Of a stretch of DNA of 64,000 nucleotides, positions 47,948 through 58,384 are shown in pieces. Every line of letters starts with the position of its first letter. The first letter of the stretch is position 1. The DNA comes from Laguncularia racemosa. Lineage: Eukaryota; Streptophyta; Magnoliopsida; Myrtales; Combretaceae. Position numbers and translations under genes: made by a program. The notes below the pieces were generated by a model. The model worked only from the letters and a program-made list of their open reading frames with translations. It had not been told where the DNA came from and did no database searches. The stretch lies in the NCBI GenBank assembly GCA_037954665.1, contig JBBMOL010000135.1, forward strand, positions 1,555,001-1,619,000. The letters run 5' to 3'.

Positions 47948-48439
47948 AGTCCCTGCAGAAAAGATTAGTACTAACACAAATATATATATAATTAAACCTC
48001 ACGATACACTCCCTTACGTGTTTCGCTTAAATTATGATATCACACAGTCACTCGTATATTCTCACAAATAATGATGATATCAACTCACCAATTTCCTCTT
48101 CTCAATTCTCTTGGAACTAACCCGAACTACACCAATTTCCTTCCGTAGAATTCAAAACAACTCTAGGGTTCATAAATTTTCCTCTATTTTTCTATCCGAA
48201 TTTTTTTTTCTCTTGGTTGTTGCTCTTGATCACGTTTTTCTTTTCTTTTCTTTTCTCTTCTTTTTTTTTTTTTTCGTGATTTTTTACTCTTTTTTTTTTT
48301 TAACAATCGCCTAGTCGATATTACACTATCAAAAGACAATCAATATTACGAAATTGAATACGATAATTGATATGAACGATTGGAGTTAGGGTTTTTGATA
48401 TTACCTTACTTAACCGAACTGATGTTTTGACAAACCTAA

Positions 48440-48451
48440 GCTCTGATACCA
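48440..48451 (-). other. G2 primer binding site, initiator tRNA-Met
   Basis: gctctgatacca on plus is the exact complement of tggtatcagagc, three bases from the 5' LTR edge at 48455. Confidence 0.95.
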
Positions 48452-48454
48452 AAC

Positions 48455-49309
48455 TGATACGAACCACGCCAACCCGTGACGAAACCCAATACCAATACGT
48501 TCGGAAATTCGTTACCTAAGATGCCCAAACACCTAAAGTGGAAACCGCGACCCGTTGTCTATAAGCGAGACAAGAACCTTGGTATAATGTGAAGACGCCA
48601 CAATCGGGATGAAAGACCGATTGATAAGTCGGGATGAACGCCACGGAAATTAATCCGATAAGTTCGATTTAGTTCTTGAAGAACCAAGAGAGGTGCCTCT
48701 CAAAAGTTTTTAATGTTCAAAGATGTAAATTCTATGTTATGTCTATTCTAAACCCTAGGAGCTTTTATACTAGGGTTACAATTCGTGAAAATACAAGCCC
48801 AAAACGATGTAGCTTAGATAAGTTGCGTAAAAAACACAAGACAGAACAATAAAGGCCGGTGGTGTAGCCATGAAGGCCGGCGGCGTTGGATTGAAGGCTG
48901 GCGGCCTTGAGTCGGCCTTGAAGAGATACATGGCTGTGTACTTCTAGACGTGTATCTTTCTGTGGATTTTCTTGACTCTATACACGGCCGTGCCTTTTAG
49001 CCGTGTGTCTAGCCATGTATGATTCTATGCAATCTTGGAATTCCTACACGGCCGTGCCTTGAAAGTACACGCCCTCTTCAACCCGTGTCTGGTGTGACTT
49101 GTATAAGAGCAAGGGTCTTCCCATGGTTGTTCCAATCCGTTCCAACTTCATGATTGCTACAATCCTTTCCAGCTTCATGAACATCCTTTATCAACCCGTT
49201 AAGTGCTTCCTTGAGTCGTTTCGCTCGACTTCTTGTGATCGGTCCAGGCGGCACTTCAAGAGGATCTACATTCCTTCTTTCGGCTTGACTCTCATCATGG
49301 ATCTCATTA
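48455..49309 (-). repeat. G2 5' LTR (855 bp)
   Basis: It is nearly identical to the 3' LTR but carries three 21-base aaggccggcggc-type units (48852-48914) instead of one, and an extra 12 bases near 49000 (gtgtctagccat). acacggccgtgcc palindromes lie at 48982 and 49047. Confidence 0.95.
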
Positions 49310-49369
49310 GTCATCATTATTGTTGCCGCTGTTGTCGCCATGATCATTGTCGTCGGAAGCTGCTGGTGA

Positions 49370-49580
49370 AGACGTGGCATAGAGGTGAAGGAGAAGACAA
49401 CCAAAGAAGAAGAAGAGAAAAAGAAAAAGAAAAAAGAAAAGGAAGAGGGAAAGAAGACACGGCCAAGGAAGGGCAAGCGTGAGAGAAGAACGAGAAGAAG
49501 AAGAAAAGGAAAAGTGAGCAGGGAAGAAGAAAGGAAAGGAAAGAAAGAAAAAAGAAGAGAGAGATCGGGATAAAGCTGAG
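49370..49580. repeat. Polypurine stretch in T copy 2
   Basis: About 200 bases with almost no pyrimidines on plus (gaagaagaagagaaaaag type words). Lys/Glu-rich frames here are artefacts. In T orientation the purines are on the antisense strand, whereas copy 1 has a purine stretch on the sense strand (16810-16912). Confidence 0.85.
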
Positions 49581-50269
49581 GACCTATTGTGGATGCTGCT
49601 ATGTACTAATCCGGTCGGCGTGATGGACGGGACGACGACGTGACGATCGGTCATGTCCCTACTGCGGTTGCCGGCTTTTTTTTTAAATAGTTATATATAT
49701 TTATACGTATTTTTATATATTATAATAATATTTTATTTTTAAAATGCCCCTATTTTAACATTCCACACGCGTATGAGAATACTTTTAAAAATTATATCTT
49801 TAACAATTTATTACAAAATTTTACGTCTAGGTTAATTTGATTATTCCGAAGATAAATATTTACTCTAAATTTTAATTTGAAATTGCTATATTTATAATTT
49901 AAATTAATTTCATTATTTAACCTAATATTGTTTAAAAATTATGTTTCAGATGATTTATTATTTTAATTTAATTTACCCGAACTAAAGTTAAATTTTACAA
50001 TTATTTTCATTTATCTGTTTATATTTCTATATTCGGATATTTTCAAGTATGTTGCTTCCTAAATTTATTTGGTAATATATTTCATAAAATTTAATTTATT
50101 ACGTTCATCATTTTATCTTTCTTACGAAATTCGTTCTTTCTAATTATTTAAAATTTTAAAACCTATTATTATCACAAATCTAGAATAAAATAATATTTTT
50201 TATTCTATTTATTTTCTGTAAATGTTTATATAACTTTTTGAATTTTTTCAGACTTCACAACATGGTTGT

Positions 50270-51866
50270 TGATCGTTGCTAATCATAGTTTTAATATTTA
50301 TAATTCTTGTTCTTAATCTTACTACGAAGCAATAGGCAAGCGCACCTATCGTAACGTAATATAGCGAGTAAGCACAAGGTCGTCCCTTACAGATACACCA
50401 ACTACTAGTACTAACTCCGTTCCTATTATCTAACCGATGCTTAAATATGTTGGATGAAACTTAATTAATCTAATCTTAAAACTAATAACTCACTAACAAC
50501 AATGGTTCTGAAGATTTATCAATTGGCAAAAGCAACCTAGATCTTATTCTACTCCTTCTCTATCATGTAATTCATTAGATTTATGAGTATTGGCGTAGTT
50601 GACTTCTTATACTGTCGAATTCCCTAGTCAAGTTAACTACTTTCTCAAGTATATTAACCTATCTAATCCTAGATTTATCAAATAGGATCTCTCCTTATTT
50701 AATAGCAACCTAGAATTGCATAAAGCATGTGAATTCGCATCAAAATAATCAATGTAAACAGAAGGCTCTTGTTTCCTATCTCTAGAAGAACAATCAAGTC
50801 TCATTAATTGCATTAAATCTAATCATAAGAGCAATTTCTCAATTAACTAATATGATATCATACATAAATTCATATTCCGGATCTATGAATATAAGAAACA
50901 ATTGAAGGGCATGCAATTAATCATAAGAAAGTCAACAACTTCGTATTAAAAACCGAATCTTCATCACATGACAGAGAAGTTTTGAATAAAATCTAGATTT
51001 AGAGTCTACTCTTCCATAAATTGGACAAAAGAAATACAATTACGGGAAGGATAATTAAAATTCATAGTTACAGCCCTTAAAGATGGAATCTTCTCCTTCG
51101 TAGGTCTTCATCCTCCTTTGGAACTAACAGAATCTTCTTTCCCCTACTGCTATGTGTGTTAGAGCAAGTACAAAATTCGGAACCTCTTTCTAGGGCAACT
51201 AATGGTCTATTTATACATGTACCCGGGTTGGAGTGTATCTCGTTCGTGTATCTCATGCTTTCTTCCAAGTGTCCTTATGTGAATATACACGAGCAAGTAC
51301 ATTGGAGTGTACATTGGTCGTGTATTTGAAACATTGTTGCACAACAGCAAAACTTAGATACACAAGCAAAGTACATAGGCGTGTACTTTGCTCGTGTACT
51401 TTCCAGACATCCACTTCAGTATACACAAGCAAAGTACATGGGTGTGTATCTCACTCGTGTACTTTCCAGACATCCACTTCAGTATACACAAGCAAAGTAC
51501 ATGGGCGTGTATCTCACTCGTGTACTTTCCAGACATCCACTTCAGTATACACAAGCAAAGTACATGGGCGTGTATCTCACTCGTGTACTTTCCAGACATC
51601 CACTTCAGTATACACAAGCAAAGTACATGGGCGTGTATCTCGCTTGTGTACTTTCCAGAATTCTTTACTTCACATGTTTTGTATCTAATTCCTTCCAAAC
51701 TTGATCCGACTCTTCAGAACTCCTTCCCTTGGCTCCAAAATACTCTAGAAAATCCTGAAATTAACATTCATTCCATTAAGCATCATTTTCTTCAACAAAT
51801 CATCTAAAAATTCAACAATAAAGCACAATTTCATTACTGTAGATAAGGGTATTTTGCGACTTATCA
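50270..51866 (-). repeat. Athila 3' LTR (1597 bp)
   Basis: On plus it runs tgatcgttgctaatcatag to gcgacttatca. It holds five 63-base tandem units (51359-51659). The 37-base length surplus over the partner LTR equals one 63-base unit minus a 26-base segment found only in the other LTR near 61757-61785. Confidence 0.95.
51359..51659. repeat. 63-bp tandem repeat, five units (3' LTR)
   Basis: Units start at 51359, 51422, 51485, 51548 and 51611. Each holds tacacaagcaaagtacatgg, gcgtgtatctcactcgtgta and a spacer tttccagacatccacttcag. The period is a multiple of three, so frames stay open in several phases on both strands and give false repeat proteins. Units are nearly identical, with the first and last most divergent. 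Confidence 0.95.
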
Positions 51867-51905
51867 AACTTCCCCACACTTAAGTCTTTGCTTGTCCTCA
51901 AGCAA
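51867..51905 (-). other. Athila polypurine tract module at the 3' LTR
   Basis: On minus the sequence ttgaggacaagcaaagac then ttaagtgtggggaag ends one to two bases before the LTR start TGATAAGTCG. gtgtggggaag is the likely plus-strand primer. A near copy lies at 53059-53097. Confidence 0.8.
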
Positions 51906-53058
51906 CACAAAACATTAATCAAACTTCTCATTAATCATGATTGTTGTTACGAAATAGAACTACTCAGATATTAGCATTTATGAATTTTAATCTTTAAAGC
52001 TCAATGCAATCCCTCAATCTAATGAGTGTGCTTCTCACCTTATCATGACAGTATTGTAATAGAGATACTTTAGTAAAATTTCTAGGATTAATCAGAGTGG
52101 ACCAATCTTTACCCTTGTCATTTTAACAATGGCTTTCATGATCAAAATTAGACATAAGATCAATCAAAGCAAAAGAAAACGTGGTACATTTCAACCACCA
52201 TTAAAAAGTCTAATATCTTCTCAATTGTCTCTCTTAGTGAAGCAATCAATAATGAAAATACATTGCATCTATGTTTCCCCTGGATTCCTCCTTCTTTTTG
52301 GTTGATCTCTTCAAAGATTTTATTCTTTGTAATAGTTCACACTCGTTTCATCCTTTTTTTTTTGGAATCTTGTAACCCATGTAACGAGTTTTCAGCCGAT
52401 AATCCTAGGCTCGTCACCCAAGTTAATGAACGTTATCCCCTCAATTGAGGGCGTTCCTATAGGCTTAATTACTCGAGTTACAAGACCCTCTCAACTTTTG
52501 ACTTTATTGTATTTCATTTTATTGCGGTAATTTCCTCGGTCGGCCAATCCCAAGCCAGACGACCTTAGGTGACCAGGTTTTAAAGGGACCCCATCGAACC
52601 TCTATTACCTTAACTTATTATTTTGACTAGTTAGTAGCGGAGTCAAACTTCGCTCTTTTGAGGGACCAAAGCCTGCCCATACTAACCAATCCTTTATTTT
52701 TCAAGTATAACATGCTTTCATTAAATTATTACTTTAAAGAAATCTTCTAAGAAGGATCACCAAGAGAATCATTTCATTTTCCCTTTCATGAAAGATTATA
52801 TGGCTCTCAAGATCTTTGAGTTTCACAACGATTTTATCCCATAACTTTGACTAAGTATCAATGTTCCAAAGAAGACAAAGGTGAAATGCACGACACTCTT
52901 TTAGAGGAATTCATTCACTAAATGCTACAATACTATGTAATTTGCAATCATGATTTCAAAATTCGATTATCAAGCACAAAGAGAAAAACAAAAATTAGGG
53001 GAAATTTTTTAATGACTCATACAATTCAGCACAACCCTTATCAAATTTCTTTAGTATC
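51906..53058. other. Athila untranslated region between two purine modules
   Basis: About 1.15 kb without a credible frame on either strand. It includes a block with several direct words around 52370-52680 (ccgataatcctaggctcgtcacc and so on). The 61-codon frame at 52263-52448 has no recognisable features. Confidence 0.55.
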
Positions 53059-53097
53059 CCCTTCCCCACACTTAGATTGAGACATTGTCCCCAATGT
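53059..53097 (-). other. Second, internal polypurine-tract-like module
   Basis: On minus the sequence ttggggacaatgtctcaa then tctaagtgtggggaagggg repeats the layout of the LTR-adjacent module (ttgaggacaa...taagtgtggggaag), 1.2 kb upstream of it and just past the end of the 3' ORF. Confidence 0.7.
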
Positions 53098-53437
53098 CTT
53101 TATCATTCAAGAACGTAATGAGAAATAATGAGATAAAAAGAAAAAAAAAATAAAAAGAAAAGGAACTAAGACTTCCCAGGATTAAACAGGTGATGGACCA
53201 ATTGCATAGCTAGCAGAATGTCGATCATCTATATCGATGAAGTTCGCCAAGGAAGGTCATGGGACCAGTTGCATTCGCAAGATAGCACCTAGAGCAGCAA
53301 AGTTCAACACAACAAAAACAAAAGGTAAAAGAGTAAATACATATATGTCATTATTACAGTCATCCAACAAGAAACAGTCTAGCTCAATAGAAAGAGCTTC
53401 TCGAATATGCAGAATAAAATAGGTAACTTGAAGTCAT

Positions 53438-54745
53438 TCATTCTTCAGAACTGGTTTCCTCATCTTCATCATCTTTATCATCTGTTTCATCCTCACTTTC
53501 CTCACCCTTGGCAGTGGCTGGTTCCACTTCCTCAGTGGTTTCCTCAGTTTCCTCTTCACTTTCTCCTTCCTTTTCCTTGTCTTTATCGCCGCTGGCCTCA
53601 ACTTCCTCTTCAGCTTCAAGGGAAGAGGCATAAGTGGGCAAACTAGCTTGCCCCGCTAGGAAGCACTTAGCCAGCGACTGGAAGGCGTGAACTACAAATT
53701 TCCTAATTTTTTTTTGTTTCTTTTGCAACCCTTGTAGTTGCACTTTCATCTCACCTTGGGTCTTCTCAATGGATGCCAAGCGGTCAAGCACTTGCTCTGA
53801 TGTAGGAATAGAAGACTCACCAGGTGAAGACGAGGAGGGAGCAGCTTTAGAGGATTGTGCAAAAGGAGGCGGCTTGCTAGAAGTGCGGGAAGTTCCTGTG
53901 GTTTTTTTCATTCCCCACTTAGCAAACGGCCCATCAGAGATTCTTTCCTGATTGCACTTGGCAGCCTCTGGCCCAGGGTCTTGGAAAATGTCCATGCTCT
54001 TCAGCAAATGAGTGATGAAGCTGCCACAATAAATCCCCTTAGAACGGGAGTCATGTGCCTGTCTCCATAGATAAAAGGCCAACTCCAACCCGATATTAAT
54101 TTGATATCCGTAGGAGATGCTGTAAAGATAGAAGATTTCAAAGTTATTGACAACTCCCTTACTGCTCTTTCGGGCTTCAATTGTGTTTGTCAAGAGCTAA
54201 TGACAAACTTTAAGGTAGTCATCCTTAATTAGAGTGGCCTTGGAGCTGGTTGGAAAGTACTCTTGAGTCGAATTTCCGGTCAACTCCTCCCAGCATACCT
54301 GATTGTTCACATTGGAAGGCCAACGGCAATGTAAGTCCTGAAACTCAGATGTCCAGGTAAAAGCTTCAGTGTAGAAGCCCATGAGAGAACAGAACTGGCG
54401 GATAGTACAGTTATGCCATTGCCCATACACTTCAAAACTAAAAGAGTTGTCCTATCCTTTTTCAATTTCTGTCTTCTGTATCTGCATAGTGGATAGGAAC
54501 TCAAGAGTAACATCCCGATATGCTGGTTCTTGTATGGTGAACAAGACCTTCCATGGGTCGGTGGCAAGGGTCTCCTTCATTGGTTGAACTAGTCCATACC
54601 CTTCTAGCATGCCCCAATCTAAGTATTGGTGTGCACCAAACGGTTTCCGTGATAGAATTTCAAACCGCTTCTTGCTCCATGGCTCCTCCGCAACTCTTCG
54701 AGGAGGGGAGCGGGGGAAATGAACTAGCACCATCCTGCTTCCCAA
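53438..54745 (-). pseudogene. Athila 3' extra ORF (ATHILA ORF-1 type), two nonsense codons
   Basis: A single minus frame of about 435 codons, interrupted only by TAG at 54449-54451 and TAG at 54194-54196. It begins with the Athila block SKKRFEILSRKPFGAHQYLD, then PAYRDVTLEFLSTM, a middle part WEELTGNSTQEYFPTSS, ISYGYQINIGLELAFYLWRQ and GSFITHLLKSM. A Pro/Ser-rich linker follows, then a coiled coil (QVLDRLASIEKTQGEMKVQL) and a strongly acidic Glu/Asp C-terminus ending at TAA/TGA near 53438. This position between pol and 3' LTR is that of the putative envelope-like ORF of Athila, but no signal peptide or membrane span is seen in what remains. Its function is unknown. Confidence 0.8.
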
Positions 54746-57700
54746 AAGGGGGGGTTTTGGGTCTTTTTTCCCTTCTTCTTTTTAAATTTTGGTTTTAAAA
54801 CTGCACAAGCCCTTTGTGACCATCTGGACAATCACAATGGAAAAAAAATGGGTTTTGGGTTTTCTTTAAATTAAACCAAAGAAAAATGATAGGACTTGCA
54901 TTGGGTTTCCGAAACAAGGGGGGAAGATACCCATAATTGAGATACACACCAAGGGCCCCCCTTTTTTTTTTTCCCCCAAAAACCCCCCAAAAAAAAAAAA
55001 AAAACCCCCCCCGGGCTTTTGGGTTTTTTTTTAAACCGGGCCCCCCCCAAAAGGGAAAAAAAAAAAAAACCCCAAAAAAAAAAAAAGTTGGGAAACTTTT
55101 TAAAATGGGGAATTTTTTAAAAAAAAAACCCCTTTTTTTTAAAAAAAGAAAGAAAAAAACAAAAAATTTTTAAAAAAAAAAAAAAAAACCCAAAAATTTT
55201 TTAAAAAATTTTTTTTTTTTTTTAAAAAAAACAAACAAACATTAAAGGGTTTTAAAAAGTCTAAAAAAAAAAACCCCAAAAAAAGAAATCCTTTTCCCCC
55301 CTTTTTCAAAAGGGGGGGGTGAAAAAAACCCGGGGCAACCGTTTTAAAAAAAAAGAAAAAAAAAGAAAAAATTTTTAAAACCTTAAAAATTTTTTTTTTT
55401 TTTTTTTTAAAATTTTTTTTAATTTTTGGGGGGAAAAAAAAAGAAAAAAAATTTTAAAATTTTAAAAAAGGGGGGGAAAAAATTTTTAAAAAGGAGGAAA
55501 AAAAAAAAAGGGGTTTTTGGGGGCCCCCTTTTTTTTGGGAAAAACCGGGCCCCCCGGTTTTGGGGTTTTTTCCGGGTTTTTAAAAACCCCCCAAAAAAAA
55601 AAGGGGTTTTTTGGGGGGGTTTTGGGCCCCCCTTTTTTTCCCCCTTTTCCCCCCTTTTTTTTCGGAATTTTTTTTTTTAAAAAGGAAAAAACCCCCGGCC
55701 CCCCCCGGGGGGGGGGGGAAAAAAAAAGGGGGGGGCCCCTTTTTTTTTTGGGGGAAAAACCCCGGGGGGGTTTTTTTTTTTCTTTTTTAAAAATTTTTGT
55801 TTTTAAAAAAAAAAATTTTTTTTCCTTTTTAAAAAAAATTTTTTTTTTTTTTTTTTTGGGGGGGGGGCCCCGGGGTCTTTTAAATTTTTTAAAAAAAAAT
55901 TTTAAAAAAATTTTTTTTTAAAAAAAAAAACCCCCCTTTTTTTTTTGGAAATTTCCCCCAAATTTTTCCCCCCTTTTTTTTAAAACCTTCCCAAAAACTT
56001 AAAAAAATTTTTCCCTTTCCCAAATTTTAAATTTTGGTTAATTTTTTTAAATTTTTTAAAAAAATTTTTTAAAAAAAAATTCCTTTTTAAAAAAAAAAAA
56101 AATTTTAAAAAATTTTTTTTTTTGGGGGGGGGGTTTTTTTTTTTAAAAATTAAAGGGGGAAAAAAAAATTCCCCCCTTTTTTTTTTTTTTGGGGGGCCCC
56201 CAAGGAAAGTTTTTTAATTAAAAAGGGGGGGTTTTTTTGGGGGGGGGGTTTTTTTCCGGGGGGAAAAAAATTTTAAAAATTTTGGGGCCCAAAAAAAAAA
56301 TTTAAAATAAAAAAAAAAATTTTCCCCCCAAAAAAAAATTTTAAAAGGGGGTTTTTTTTTTTTTTTTTTAAAAATTTTTTTTAAATTTAAAAAAAAAATT
56401 TTTTCCCTTTTTTTTAAAAAATTTTTTAAATTTTAAAATTTTTTTAAAAATTTTTAAAATTTCCAAAAACTTTTTTCCCCCCGGGGGGTTTTTTTTTTTT
56501 TTTTCCCCCCAAAAAAAAATTTTTTTTTTTTTTTTAAGGCCAATTTTTTCCCGGTTCCAATTTTTTAAATTTTTTCCCTTTTTATTTGGGGAAAATTTTT
56601 TAAATTTTTTTTTTTAAAATTTTTTTTTTTTCCTTTCCAAAAATTTTTTTTTTAAAAAAAAAGGGTTTTGGTTTCCCCAAAAAAAGAGTTTAAAAAAAAA
56701 ACCACCCCGGGGCAAAAAAAAAGGGGGGTTTCCCTTTAAAAAAAAAAATTTTTTTTTTTTTTGGGAAAAAGGGGGGCCCCCCTTCCTTCCCCCCAAAGGA
56801 AAATTTAAATTTTTTGGGGGGGTTTAAAATTTTTTTTAAAATTTTTTTTTACCCAAAAAAAAGGTTTAAATTTTTTTTCCCAAAAGGGGAAAAAAAGGGG
56901 AAATTTTTTGTTTTTTGGACCCTTTTTTTTTAAAAAAAAAAGGGTTGGTTTTTTTCCCCCCCGGAAAAAAAACCCCTTTTTTTAAAAAATTTTTTTTAAA
57001 ATTTTTCCCCAATTTTAAAAAAAGGGAAAAAAAAATTTTTTGTTTTTTAAAAATTTTTTCCCCGGGGGTTAAGGGGAAAAAAAAAAAATTTTTTTTAATT
57101 TTTTTAAAATTTTTCCGGGAAAAAAATTTTTTTTCCGGGTTTTTCCGGGGTTTTTAAAAAAAGGGTTTAAAACCCCTTTTTTTTAAAAACCCCCCTTTTT
57201 TTTTTAAAAAAAACCCCCCCCCCCCCTTTTTTTTTGGGGCCCTTTTTTAAAAAAATTTTTTGGGGGGGAAAAACCCCTTTTTTTTTAAAAAACGGGTTTT
57301 TTTTCCCCAATTTTTTTTTTAAAAAATTTTCCCCCTTTTTGGGGGGAAAATTTTTTTTTAAAAAGGGGAAACCCCAAAAAAAAAACCTCACAAAAAGGGG
57401 GGCCCCAAAAAAAAAGGGGTTAAAATTTTTCCCGGGGTTTAAAACCCCCAAAAAAAACCTTTTCCCCCCAAAAATTTTTCCCCCCAAAATTTTTTTTTGG
57501 AAAAATTTTAAAAAAAAAAAGGGGGAAAAAAAAAAAAAGTTTTAAAAAAAGGGGGGGTTTTTTTTTCCTTTTCCCTTTTTCCCCCCTTTTTTTTAAATTT
57601 TGGGGGGAAAAAAAAAAAAAAATTTTTTTAAAAAAAAAAAGGTTTTTAAAAAAAAAAAAAAGGGAAAAAAAAAAAGGGGGAAAAAAAAAAGGGGGAAAAC

Positions 57701-58380
57701 CCAAAAAAAAAAAAAAATTTTTTTCCTTTCCCGGGGAAAAATGGGAACCCAAAAAAAAATTTCCAAAAAGGCCCAAAAAATTAAATTTTTTTTTGGGGGG
57801 GGAAAAAAAAATTTCTAGGGAAAGGGGGAAAAAAAAAAAAGGGAAAAAAAATTTTTTTTAAAAAAAAAGGAAAAAATTTCCAAAAAATTTTAAAAAAAGG
57901 GAAAAAAAAAAAAATTTTTTTTTCCCTTTTTTTTTTAAAAATTTTTTTGGGGCCCCCTTTTTTAAAAAATTTTTTTTCCCCCAAAAAAAAAAAAAACCCT
58001 TTTAAAAAAAAGGGGTTTTTTTAAAAAAAAAGGGGGGGTTTTTGGGGGGGAAAAGGGAAAAAATTTTTTAAAAAAAATTTTTTAAAAAAAATTTTTCCCA
58101 AACCCCTTTTTTTTTGGTTTTTTTTTTTGGCCCCGGAAAACCCCCCTTTTCCCCCCCCCCAAATTTTTTAAAAATTTGGGGTTTTTTAAAAAAAAAGGGA
58201 ATACCGGGGTTTTTTAAAAAAATTTTGGGGGGAAAAAAAGGGGAAAAACCCCGGGGAAAAAAATTTAAAAAATTTTTTTTAAAAAAAGGAAAAAAAGGCC
58301 AAAAAACCCCCAAAAAAAATTTTTTTTTTTCCCCCCAAAAAAAAAAAAAAAACCGGTTTCCAAAAAAAAATTTTTTTTTC
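54746..58380. other. Homopolymer-inflated block replacing Athila RT-RNase H-integrase; probable sequence artefact
   Basis: From about 54750, and fully from 54945, nearly every base sits in a run of three to twenty identical letters, with isolated single bases very rare. A short, more normal-looking stretch survives at 54790-54930. Normal sequence returns abruptly near 58380 inside the protease frame. The block lies exactly where about 3-3.5 kb of pol should be. All frames inside it (Lys/Phe/Gly/Pro-only proteins) are meaningless. I treat it as failed consensus or base-calling, not as biology. Confidence 0.85.
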
Positions 58381-58384
58381 AATT

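Larger units (their letters stand above)
43115..49314 (-). mobile_element. G2: Ty3/gypsy (CRM/Reina-like) element, TSD GTCAT
   Basis: The element is 43120-49309, flanked by GTCAT at 43115-43119 and 49310-49314. It lies on minus: 5' LTR 48455-49309 (855 bp), initiator-Met primer site at 48440-48451, gag, protease remnant, RT, RNase H, integrase, purine tract 43921-43933, 3' LTR 43120-43920 (801 bp). The LTRs are very alike except for a 42-base and a 12-base length difference, so insertion was fairly recent. The 5' LTR ends in TA rather than CA on plus (ctcatta). Gag lacks its nucleocapsid part and protease its catalytic Asp, so it cannot move alone. Confidence 0.95.
38576..50259 (-). repeat. 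T family: giant solo LTR, copy 2 (about 5.5 kb net), TSD ACATG
   Basis: On plus it begins tgtcatgccccaaaag at 38576 and ends ttcagacttcaca at 50259, flanked by ACATG at 38571-38575 and 50260-50264. Removing G2 and its TSD copy leaves about 5.49 kb. In minus orientation the start TGTGAAGTCTGAAAAAATTC aligns with copy 1's start, and with the 3' LTR start of the Tekay-like element at 63007 (TGTAAAGCCTGAAGAAAA). There is no primer site, polypurine tract or gene inside; the ORFs at 41359-42887 are low-complexity artefacts of CA-rich repeats. It is longer than copy 1 mainly through expansion of the repeat arrays. Confidence 0.82.

Noticed and set aside
49385..49573. Lys/Glu/Arg-rich 62-residue frame
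   Set aside because: Product of a polypurine stretch.
38576..50259. Copy 2 T LTR as the 3' LTR of the Tekay-like element at 63028-64000
   Set aside because: That element's own LTR starts at 63007 right after its purine tract, and the T LTR has its own ACATG duplication on both sides.
51359..51659. CRISPR-like array
   Set aside because: Repeats are contiguous without unique spacers, in a plant LTR.
51354..51807. Repeat proteins of 107-151 residues with a 21-residue period
   Set aside because: The 63-bp DNA unit is a multiple of three, which keeps frames open on both strands; it lies in LTRs and is not coding.
53438..54745. Envelope glycoprotein call for the Athila 3' ORF
   Set aside because: Only the position suggests it; no signal peptide, transmembrane span or fusion segment is visible.
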